NCBI GenBank assembly: GCA_900541985.1
Contig: UQLX01000059.1
Span: 1 to 5,102, forward strand
Reading direction: 5' to 3'
DNA from: an uncultured Blautia sp.
GTDB lineage: Bacteria; Bacillota; Clostridia; Lachnospirales; Lachnospiraceae
DNA: 5,102 bases
In this document: in pieces, positions 1 to 5,083 of the stretch
Layout: every line of letters starts with the position of its first letter
Numbering within the stretch: position 1 is the first letter of the stretch
Position numbers and translations under genes: made by a program
The notes under the pieces: generated by a model
The model's input: only the letters and a program-made list of their open reading frames with translations
Told to the model about the DNA's origin: nothing
Database searches by the model: none

Positions 1-15
1 TTGTATGGTTTCTCC

Positions 16-44
16 TTGTCTGTACTATACATATATGCTATACT
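16..44 (+). promoter_or_regulatory. Sigma-A-type promoter of the XRE regulator
   Basis: A -35 hexamer TTGTCT (16-21) and a -10 hexamer TATACT (39-44) are separated by exactly 17 bp, about 30 bp upstream of the ribosome binding site of the regulator gene. Between and over the hexamers there is a perfect 8-bp palindrome CATATATG (30-37) and a direct repeat CTATAC (25-30 and 38-43). Because XRE proteins often repress their own promoters, these could be operator elements, but that is inference. Confidence 0.6.
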
Positions 45-64
45 CAATTTATCAAGAAAAAGAC

Positions 65-69
65 AGGAG
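65..69 (+). promoter_or_regulatory. Ribosome binding site that decides the XRE start
   Basis: AGGAG lies only 2 nt before the ATG at 72 but 8 nt before the ATG at 78. The second spacing is normal for a Shine-Dalgarno site and the first is too tight. This favours ATG 78 as the real start, which removes two residues (Met-Ser) from the longest possible reading frame. Confidence 0.6.
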
Positions 70-77
70 ATATGAGC

Positions 78-527
78 ATGGCAATAGGAGAAAGAATCCA
101 TCATTTTCGACTTCTGCGTGGATTCACGCAGAAATATTTAGGTCAACAGCTGGGATTCAGCGAATCACAGGCTGATGTCCGCATTGCACAGTACGAAAAA
201 GGCTCTCGCAGTCCAAAGGAAAACTATCTGAATGCACTGGCTGACATTTTTGATGTCTCCCCTCATGCGCTGGCTGTGCCGGACATTGACAGTTATGTAG
301 GGCTGATGCACACCTTATTTACATTAGAAGACCTTTACGGACTTCATATTGGTGAGATCGACGGAGAACTCTGCCTCCGGCTGGATAAGTCCAAAGGAAC
401 CACCTACCTTTCTATGTTTGATATGTTCCACGCATGGCAGGAACAGTCAGAAAAACTAAAATCCGGGGAAATCACCAAAGAAGAATATGACCAGTGGCGG
501 TACAATTACCCGAAAAATGCAAAATAA
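78..527 (+). CDS. XRE-family helix-turn-helix transcriptional regulator
   Basis: A 149-residue cytoplasmic DNA-binding protein. Residues about 3-60 form an XRE/Cro-C1 helix-turn-helix domain: it opens with GERIHHFRLLRGFTQKYLG, has a recognition-helix region with RIAQYEKGSRSPK (35-47), and closes with LADIFDVSPHAL. The remaining 85 residues are not a recognisable enzyme domain. They contain DSYVGLMHTLFTLED (71-85) and a charged helical end with KLKSGEITKEEYDQWRYNYPK. From memory, relatives with this second half are common in Clostridia, often near integrative elements, and usually run about 30 residues past the YNYPK motif. This copy stops three residues after it, so its C-terminus may be shortened. 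Start chosen at 78 on ribosome-binding-site spacing; 72 is the alternative. It converges on guaA. Its target is unknown; self-repression is plausible. Confidence 0.85.
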   Translation: MAIGERIHHFRLLRGFTQKYLGQQLGFSESQADVRIAQYEKGSRSPKENYLNALADIFDVSPHALAVPDIDSYVGLMHTLFTLEDLYGLHIGEIDGELCLRLDKSKGTTYLSMFDMFHAWQEQSEKLKSGEITKEEYDQWRYNYPKNAK

Positions 528-579
528 AAACCACCTCAGGACTTGCCACAGGCAACTCCTTACGGATGCATGGCAAACG

Positions 580-629
580 AAAAAAGGCCTTACCAAATTG
601 ATTTCACTCAATTCAGTAAGACCTTTTTT
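580..629. terminator. Bidirectional intrinsic terminator between the XRE gene and guaA
   Basis: Two 14-nt arms (580-593 and 616-629) form a hairpin with a run of six A on the left and six T on the right, so it can act in both directions. The arms have GGCCTTAC opposite GTAAGACC. The single C/A mismatch on the plus strand becomes a G-U wobble in minus-strand RNA, so the hairpin is fully paired only in the leftward (guaA) transcript. An inner ATTGA/TCAAT pair can extend the stem. It lies 52 bp after the XRE stop and about 140 bp past the guaA stop. Confidence 0.8.
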
Positions 630-647
630 GTTGGTTTCACACATATT

Positions 648-715
648 ACCTGACAACCACAGGATACCTGATAAATAATACCAAAATATCCAGTGTTATC
701 ATTTTGTTATCAAAT
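648..715. repeat. Pairs of short direct repeats downstream of guaA
   Basis: Two repeat pairs lie in the spacer beyond the guaA stop codon. ACCTGACAA (648-656) recurs as ACCTGATAA (666-674), 18 bp apart. TGTTATCATTT (694-704) is followed at once by TGTTATCAAAT (705-715), a near-perfect 11-bp tandem. Closely spaced direct repeats beside a candidate insertion site resemble the arm-type binding sites of tyrosine integrases, but no integrase gene is in view, so the role is inferred and may be chance in AT-rich DNA. The rest of the spacer from 528 to 770 holds the terminator and nothing else that I can recognise. Confidence 0.35.
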
Positions 716-770
716 AGAACCTTGATGCCTCTCAAACGCCCTGTTTATGCGGGTTCTCAGATTTTTTTCA

Positions 771-2063
771 TTATTCAAACTCTATTGTGGCCACCGGTTT
801 CGGTGTGATTTCATAGCACACTCTGCTGACGCTTGGAACCTCTGCTGTGATTCTTGCACAGATTCTTTCCAGAATATCATAATCGATTCTCTCGATAGAT
901 GCCGTCATTGCATCAATGGTATTAACCGCACGAATTACTACCATGTAGCCCATACTTCTTGCATTGTCTCTTACTCCAACAGCCTTAAAGTCCGGTACTA
1001 CAGTAAAATACTGCCATACCTTCTTATCCAGTCCTGTTTTGGCAAATTCTTCGCGAAGAATTGCATCAGATTCACGGAGTGCCTCCAGACGGTCACGGGT
1101 AATTGCCCCGAGGCATCTTACTCCAAGTCCCGGACCCGGGAATGGCTGACGATAAACCATCTCTGCTGGCAGTCCAAGCTCTAAGCCACACGCACGAACT
1201 TCATCTTTAAAAAGCTGTTTCAAAGGCTCCACCAACTCAAACTGAAGATCTTCCGGAAGACCGCCTACGTTGTGATGAGATTTCACGCATTTTGCTGTTT
1301 TGGTTCCGCTTTCAATAATATCAGGATAAATAGTTCCCTGACCAAGGAAGTCAATTCCTTCCAGCTTTCTTGCTTCTTCTTCAAAAACACGGATAAACTC
1401 ACCGCCGATGATTTTTCTTTTTTCTTCCGGATCTGCAACATTCTCAAGCTTTCCAAGAAATCTTTCTGTAGCGTCTACATAAACCAGATTTGCATGAAGC
1501 TGATCACGGAACACCTGAACAACGCTCTCAGATTCATTTTTGCGCATCAGTCCATGATTTACATGCACGCAAACAAGCTGCTGACCAATCGCTTTGATCA
1601 GAAGTGCTGCCACAACGGAAGAGTCCACACCACCAGAAAGTGCAAGCAGTACCTTGCGGTCTCCAACCTGTTTACGGATCAGTTCTACCTGATCCTCAAT
1701 GAAATTTTTCATATTCCAGTTTGGCTCTGCCTTACATTCTTCAAAAACAAACTTTTTAAGAAGATCTTCATCCGGAAGCTTATCATATTTTTTTTCGCAT
1801 TTAGATTCCGGATAATCTACAGAAATCATCGGATAACCCAGATCATAAAGCTCGGGTCTGATCACAACAGGCTCTCCATCTACGATCCTGTTTTCGCCCC
1901 CGTTTAAAATAATTCCCTTTACATTATCCAGAGCCTTCAGCTCCTCTACGGTAATATCATGCGGATGGATTTCGCTATATACCCCAAGGCTTCGGATATC
2001 ACGGGCAATGACTGTATTTTCGGTGCTGCCCAGATCAAGAATAACGATCATGTCCTGTTTCAT
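771..2063 (-). CDS. guaA: GMP synthase with degenerate, shortened glutaminase domain
   Basis: Converts XMP to GMP using ATP and an ammonia donor, the last step of GMP synthesis in the cytoplasm. The 430-residue protein is about 90 shorter than usual GuaA (about 515). Residues 117-430 are a canonical synthetase half: the PP-loop SGGVDSS (143-149), LGQGTIYPDIIESG (240-253), KSHHNVGGLPED (261-272), YRQPFPGPGLGVR (304-316), and the C-terminal dimerisation domain ending KPVATIEFE. Residues 1-116 begin like a class I glutamine amidotransferase (VILDLGSTENTVIARDIR), but GGP has become GGEN (55-58). Aspartate 83 aligns where the catalytic cysteine of the GICYG motif should be, and the following segment with the catalytic His and Glu is absent. 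Glutamine hydrolysis is therefore very unlikely; free ammonia or a separate subunit is inferred. AAGGAG precedes the ATG by 9 nt. No guanine riboswitch is visible upstream. Confidence 0.93.
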   Translation of the reverse strand: MKQDMIVILDLGSTENTVIARDIRSLGVYSEIHPHDITVEELKALDNVKGIILNGGENRIVDGEPVVIRPELYDLGYPMISVDYPESKCEKKYDKLPDEDLLKKFVFEECKAEPNWNMKNFIEDQVELIRKQVGDRKVLLALSGGVDSSVVAALLIKAIGQQLVCVHVNHGLMRKNESESVVQVFRDQLHANLVYVDATERFLGKLENVADPEEKRKIIGGEFIRVFEEEARKLEGIDFLGQGTIYPDIIESGTKTAKCVKSHHNVGGLPEDLQFELVEPLKQLFKDEVRACGLELGLPAEMVYRQPFPGPGLGVRCLGAITRDRLEALRESDAILREEFAKTGLDKKVWQYFTVVPDFKAVGVRDNARSMGYMVVIRAVNTIDAMTASIERIDYDILERICARITAEVPSVSRVCYEITPKPVATIEFE

Positions 2064-2072
2064 AATATGCTT

Positions 2073-2116
2073 CTCCTTTATGTATGTTATTATAACTAAC
2101 TGCTACTCTTATTATA
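2073..2116 (-). promoter_or_regulatory. Leader of guaA: ribosome binding site and two possible -10 boxes
   Basis: AAGGAG (2073-2078) is the ribosome binding site of guaA. Upstream on the minus strand are two perfect TATAAT hexamers, at 2089-2094 and 2111-2116. Neither has a good -35 box: the first can only pair with TTATAA at 17 bp spacing. The true promoter is probably one of these two. The 100-nt leader carries no recognisable purine riboswitch core, unlike many Firmicutes guanine genes. Confidence 0.4.
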
Positions 2117-2177
2117 ACGTTTTACTTACAAAAAATCATTAAAAAATTAGATCCTTTTACATTTTTCTCTTTATATT

Positions 2178-2219
2178 AAAAACAGACCAGTACATATCTG
2201 ATCCATATGCCCTGATCTG
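2178..2219 (-). terminator. Intrinsic terminator of the binding-protein gene
   Basis: On the minus strand CAGATCAG pairs with CTGGTCTG (8 bp, one G-U), enclosing a 2-by-2 internal mismatch and a further CATAT/ATATG stem of 5 bp. Five U follow immediately. It begins 11 bp after the stop codon of the substrate-binding-protein gene. It separates that gene from guaA, which then needs its own promoter. Confidence 0.85.
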
Positions 2220-2230
2220 CTTTCCATACT

Positions 2231-3313
2231 TTATTTCTGGTAAATATAATTTGTATATTTCGGATCCTCCATATTTGATCCATCAATCCATGCCGGCTCC
2301 AGAAGTTCAGTTCCTGTTTTTGGATCTGTTACAGGGTCTGTAGCTTTTGCCGCTGACAAAATGGTCTGATAGCCCATTTCATAAGGATCCTGGGAAACAA
2401 TCCCATATTCTCTTCCATCCTTTACTGCCGCCTGCTGTTTCGTAGTGGCATCCACTCCGATCATGACCGGCAGACTTTCATCCGTCTGTTCCAGAGAAAG
2501 ATACAGATCAGACATATCCGCATTTGTGCAATAAACCCCTGCTGCATCCGGATGCTCTGTCAGCGCTTCCTGCATGGCAAGGTTCATGTCTTCAACCTGA
2601 TCCGAATATATCTCCTCCGCTATTTCCATCTCCGTATATTCGGCAATAGCATTTTTAAAACCATTCACTCGTTTCTGATTGCTTTCTGTTTTTCCCTGAG
2701 CGGCAAAAATAAGGATTTTTCCCTGCTGTTCCAGAGCTTCTGCCATTTTTTCACCGGCAATTTCTCCTACACGGTCATTGTCTGTACCATAAAATCCGGT
2801 GATCAGCTGATCATCACTGACATTGGAATCAAAAACAATCACAGGGATATCATTTTCTGCTGCTGTTTCAAGCTGAGCCTGACAGGAATTCATATCACTG
2901 GCAGAAAGACAGAGAACCGCCGGATTCTCCGCAATTACCGCATCCAGAGTATTCACCTGTTCTTCCACATTCAGCTCGTCATTTGCTCCCTCAAAGGTCA
3001 TTTTAATCTGATCCTCTGCTTTAAATCCATAAGCTGTATTAATATCCTTAACTGCGGCATCCATTCCCTTATAAACCATATCCCAGAATTCACCGCTCAC
3101 ACATTTACTGACCACTGCAATTCTGCTTCCCGGCAGAACAGCTGCAGAAGTATCAATTCTGGATGTGTTGTTTTCTGTACTGTTTTCTTTTGTCTCGTCA
3201 TCTGTCCGCACATCTGCATTAACTGCTTCTCCAAAGCCGCCGCCTTTGCCAATCACCCCTGCTGCCAGAATCATGCCTGTCAGAAGAGCTGCAGCTACTG
3301 GTGCTTTTTTCAT
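2231..3313 (-). CDS. Sugar-type periplasmic binding protein (ABC substrate-binding family), orphan
   Basis: A 360-residue protein of the type I periplasmic binding fold, closest in motifs to ribose/galactose-type binding proteins (RbsB-like). Residues 1-22 are a signal-like stretch: KK followed by a hydrophobic core, APVAAALLTGMILAAGVIG. A low-complexity acidic, Asn/Thr-rich linker runs to about residue 60. The lobe begins at RIAVVSKCVSGEFWDMVYKG (64-83). Further hallmarks are VIVFDSN (158-164), GTDNDRVGEIAGE (176-188), KRVNGFKNAI (214-223), CTNADMSD (262-269), IGVDATTKQQAAVKDG (285-300) and IVSQDPYEMGYQT (305-317). No lipobox cysteine follows the hydrophobic stretch, which is odd for a Gram-positive binding protein. 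It may be secreted or held by an uncleaved N-terminal segment. No permease or ATPase gene adjoins it, so it may serve a distant transporter or feed a sensor. GAGGAG sits 7 nt before the ATG. The ligand cannot be named. Confidence 0.87.
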   Translation of the reverse strand: MKKAPVAAALLTGMILAAGVIGKGGGFGEAVNADVRTDDETKENSTENNTSRIDTSAAVLPGSRIAVVSKCVSGEFWDMVYKGMDAAVKDINTAYGFKAEDQIKMTFEGANDELNVEEQVNTLDAVIAENPAVLCLSASDMNSCQAQLETAAENDIPVIVFDSNVSDDQLITGFYGTDNDRVGEIAGEKMAEALEQQGKILIFAAQGKTESNQKRVNGFKNAIAEYTEMEIAEEIYSDQVEDMNLAMQEALTEHPDAAGVYCTNADMSDLYLSLEQTDESLPVMIGVDATTKQQAAVKDGREYGIVSQDPYEMGYQTILSAAKATDPVTDPKTGTELLEPAWIDGSNMEDPKYTNYIYQK

Positions 3314-3405
3314 TACCTTTCTCCTCTTTTCCTATGAATGTATGTGCTTCCACTCTTTTACTGATTTAGTCACCTTATCATATTTTACATTCTCCGTCCA
3401 TACTT

Positions 3406-3434
3406 TTCATAGTTTTTTCATGATTTTGAGTAAA
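3406..3434 (-). promoter_or_regulatory. Possible promoter of the binding-protein gene
   Basis: On the minus strand TTTACT (3429-3434) and TATGAA (3406-3411) are 17 bp apart, roughly 90 bp upstream of the ATG. Both hexamers are imperfect. The -35 lies inside the inverted repeat at 3424-3452. Other AT-rich -10-like hexamers nearer the gene (such as TAAAAT) lack a partner, so this assignment is tentative. Confidence 0.3.
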
Positions 3435-3452
3435 GTTTTACATTTCTCAAAA
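3424..3452. repeat. Inverted repeat upstream of the binding-protein gene
   Basis: TTTTGAG (3424-3430) and CTCAAAA (3446-3452) are perfect 7-bp inverted arms 15 nt apart, with a smaller GTAAA/TTTAC dyad inside. No T-run follows on either strand, so it does not look like an intrinsic terminator for the pseudouridine synthase gene that ends at 3469. It overlaps the candidate -35 of the next gene, a usual place for a repressor operator. That role is inferred. Confidence 0.35.
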
Positions 3453-3468
3453 CGGCTTTTCTTATAAC

Positions 3469-4182
3469 TTAAATACTACTATGCCAGTCAAAACCTTTAA
3501 ATGTTTCTCCCTGAGGATCTACACGAAAGTTCATTCTCTTCCCATTTACCGGATGATTAAAGCTTAAACAGCAGGAGCACAATCCTAAAGATAAACCGGA
3601 TCTATCGTACGGATAATATTTTCTGTCCCCCACCAACGGTGTGCCGGCATGAGACATCTGTACGCGTATCTGATGGTGACGTCCGGTATCCAGTTTAATT
3701 TTTACCAGAAACCGGAATCCCGAGCATGTTCTTTTATCTTCTGTTTTTTCGAGAAATTTATAGGAGAGAACCGCTTTTTTTGCACCTTTCGTATTCGCCC
3801 CTGCTACACCGGACATATTCTTTTTTCCATCTTTCAGAAGATAATCCACCAAAATTCCCTCTTTTGCTGCCCCGCATTGATCCGTAACTGCCAAATATAT
3901 TTTCCCAATATTCCCATCTGTCATCTGCCGGTTCAGGTTTGCTGCTGCTACAGGATTTTTTGCAAAAACAACTGCACCTTCTACCGGCTGATCCAGTCGA
4001 TGAACCACTCCCAGCCAGGGAATTTTTCCAGCCATTTGAGATGCCAGATAGTTTTTCAGCGCACTTTCCATATCCATGCTTCCCATTCTTGAATTCTGAA
4101 CTGCAAGACCCACCGGCTTATGGCAGACCAGAATTTCTTTATCTTCATAGAGAATACATTCTTCTATTTTTTTATTCCACAT
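3469..4182 (-). CDS. RluA-family RNA pseudouridine synthase, no S4 domain
   Basis: Isomerises specific uridines to pseudouridine in RNA. The 237-residue cytoplasmic protein consists only of the RluA-type catalytic domain, with no N-terminal S4 RNA-binding domain. It starts with the typical ILYEDKEILVCHKPVGLAVQ (10-29). The catalytic motif is HRLDQPVEGAVVFAKN (61-76), with Asp64 as the expected nucleophile. KIYLAV (94-99) carries the conserved tyrosine, and LDTGRHHQIRVQMSHAGTP (164-182) followed by LVGDRKYY is the family signature. Two details differ from the usual HRLDxxTSG and TGRTHQIRV: PVEG replaces the TSG context, and HH replaces TH. This suits a clostridial subfamily whose target is not established; single-domain relatives include TruC, which acts on tRNA. 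AAGGAG lies 9 nt before the ATG. It is transcribed alone from the promoter at 4214-4242. Confidence 0.9.
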   Translation of the reverse strand: MWNKKIEECILYEDKEILVCHKPVGLAVQNSRMGSMDMESALKNYLASQMAGKIPWLGVVHRLDQPVEGAVVFAKNPVAAANLNRQMTDGNIGKIYLAVTDQCGAAKEGILVDYLLKDGKKNMSGVAGANTKGAKKAVLSYKFLEKTEDKRTCSGFRFLVKIKLDTGRHHQIRVQMSHAGTPLVGDRKYYPYDRSGLSLGLCSCCLSFNHPVNGKRMNFRVDPQGETFKGFDWHSSI

Positions 4183-4213
4183 AAAAAAACTCTCCTTTAT
4201 TATTTCTGTGGAG

Positions 4214-4242
4214 AGTATACCCTAAAAACTTACGGATAGCAA
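4214..4242 (-). promoter_or_regulatory. Sigma-A-type promoter of the pseudouridine synthase gene
   Basis: On the minus strand TTGCTA (4237-4242) and TATACT (4214-4219) are separated by exactly 17 bp, about 30 bp upstream of the ATG. The ribosome binding site AAGGAG is at 4192-4197. The leader is therefore short, around 25 nt. A large inverted repeat begins only 4 bp upstream of the -35 box. Confidence 0.65.
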
Positions 4243-4246
4243 GAAC

Positions 4247-4290
4247 GACGGCCATCACTTTTTACTACATTTTCAAAAATGATGACCGTC
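4247..4290. repeat. Long imperfect palindrome just upstream of the pseudouridine synthase promoter
   Basis: Arms GACGGCCATCA (4247-4257) and TGATGACCGTC (4280-4290) pair over 11 positions with one mismatch. After a single-base bulge the stem continues as TTTTT/AAAAA with an 11-nt loop. As in the terminator at 580-629, the plus-strand C/A mismatch becomes a G-U wobble on the minus strand, which suggests selection as a leftward RNA hairpin. No proper T-run follows on either side, so a classical terminator is uncertain. Alternatives are a weak terminator of leftward readthrough, an operator abutting the -35 box, or a small dispersed repeat. Confidence 0.65.
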
Positions 4291-4514
4291 TTAACATTCT
4301 TCGTTATTCAATTTTTTTAATCCTCTTTTTTAAAGATTTTTATTTGTGTCTAATAGGAAATCGCTTTACACTCTGTGCATATATTTCCATATTCTATATT
4401 CAGTTTTTCCGTTCGGCATATATTTCTATATGTCCTACATATCTTATCTTATTTCCTGCTCATAAACGATATGATAAAGTATCATTCGATTTATTTAGAA
4501 AGTTTATAGATTTT

Positions 4515-4542
4515 AAAATTATAACTTACGAATTATAATTTT
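4515..4542. repeat. Perfect 10-bp inverted repeat, AT-only arms
   Basis: AAAATTATAA (4515-4524) and TTATAATTTT (4533-4542) are perfect inverted arms with an 8-nt loop CTTACGAA. A T-rich run follows on the plus strand (4543-4553, one A), which is terminator-like in layout, but the stem has no G-C pairs and would be weak. In such AT-rich DNA chance formation is possible. Confidence 0.4.
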
Positions 4543-4555
4543 TTTATTTTTTTAT

Positions 4556-4578
4556 AATATCTTTTGTGAGAAGATATT
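4556..4578. repeat. Perfect 8-bp inverted repeat
   Basis: AATATCTT (4556-4563) and AAGATATT (4571-4578) are perfect inverted arms around a 7-nt loop TTGTGAG. No T-run follows on either strand. It is the second of three dyads within about 110 bp and could be a protein-binding site; no adjacent gene clarifies its role. Confidence 0.4.
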
Positions 4579-4605
4579 CTTCTGATGTAAAGTTTCAATT
4601 CATAT

Positions 4606-4622
4606 ATATCAACAATTGATAT
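4606..4622. repeat. Perfect 7-bp inverted repeat (operator-like)
   Basis: ATATCAA (4606-4612), a 3-nt centre CAA, and TTGATAT (4616-4622) form a compact 17-bp dyad of the size bound by many helix-turn-helix dimers. There is no clear gene start next to it, so the operator reading is only a suggestion. Confidence 0.35.
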
Positions 4623-4900
4623 TTATATGGATTTCAAAGTATCTTTCCTGTTTGTCACTGAACTACCCAGAAGCTCTTCCTTCTGACGAAATTCTGAAAC
4701 CGGAAGTTATACCTCTTCAGTAAATGTTTCTTTACACATTCCCAAAGCCCTTTATATCAGGTTCGTGACAGTTATTCAATACGAAAAATTGATTCTATAT
4801 ACCTGAAGTACGTTTTCCCTCTTCATATCATTTTTTATGAAGTTCCGTTCACCGGAATTATCATTTTTATCTATATCTTATATTATTTTTTAGATTAAGT

Positions 4901-5083
4901 TTACTGAAGTAATTCTTTGAAATTCGTATCTTCCGGATCACTGTTCAGATTGACATCTGAAAAATTCACCTCATGGATTTCCATTTCGCCAAATACTTAA
5001 TCCTGAAACTTATCTTTATAAATCAAATAAGAATATATTTTAATGATTTTCTTCTTAATTGATATGACTGTCAGGGATTTACA
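4901..5083 (-). pseudogene. Possible decayed gene remnant, interrupted by one in-frame stop
   Basis: One minus-strand frame of 60 codons is broken only by a TAA after 28 codons and ends at the TAA at 4901-4903. The part after the stop reads VFGEMEIHEVNFSDVNLN and then SDPEDTNFKELLQ, an acidic, balanced composition unlike random AT-rich translation. The part before the stop ends LIYKDKFQD. The internal stop could derive from a single change of CAA, GAA or AAA. The last 27 codons could start at the ATG ending at 4984, but no ribosome binding site precedes it. I do not recognise the family. A stop also lies directly upstream of the frame (5084-5086), so any original gene is heavily eroded, or the frame is chance. 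Confidence 0.3.

Noticed and set aside
456..678. Small frames of 63-66 codons on both strands past the XRE gene
   Set aside because: They run through the terminator hairpin, and their translation reflects its A and T runs.
747..1184. 145-codon plus-strand frame over the guaA 3' end
   Set aside because: Overlaps the conserved C-terminal domain of guaA in antisense; no ribosome binding site or recognisable motif.
1272..1907. 211-codon open frame on the plus strand
   Set aside because: It lies entirely inside guaA on the opposite strand, has no ribosome binding site, and its Cys/Phe/Ile-rich translation is typical of an antisense shadow.
2064..2177. Guanine (purine) riboswitch upstream of guaA
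   Set aside because: Looked for because guanine genes of Firmicutes often carry one; the conserved core segments and a leader terminator are absent.
2552..3337. 261-codon open frame on the plus strand
   Set aside because: Antisense to the binding-protein gene, which has clear family motifs; the translation is His/Cys/Ile-rich and matches no family I know.
3649..4184. Two plus-strand frames (147 and 81 codons) over the pseudouridine synthase gene
   Set aside because: Antisense shadows of a gene with full catalytic motifs.
4304..4311. Second copy of the guaA-end sequence TTATTCAA as an att duplication
   Set aside because: Only 8 bp of AT-rich identity, also found near 4773; too short to call an attachment site.
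4344..4538. 64-codon frame starting at TTG
   Set aside because: No ribosome binding site, rare start, Ile/Phe/Tyr-rich translation expected from AT-rich DNA.
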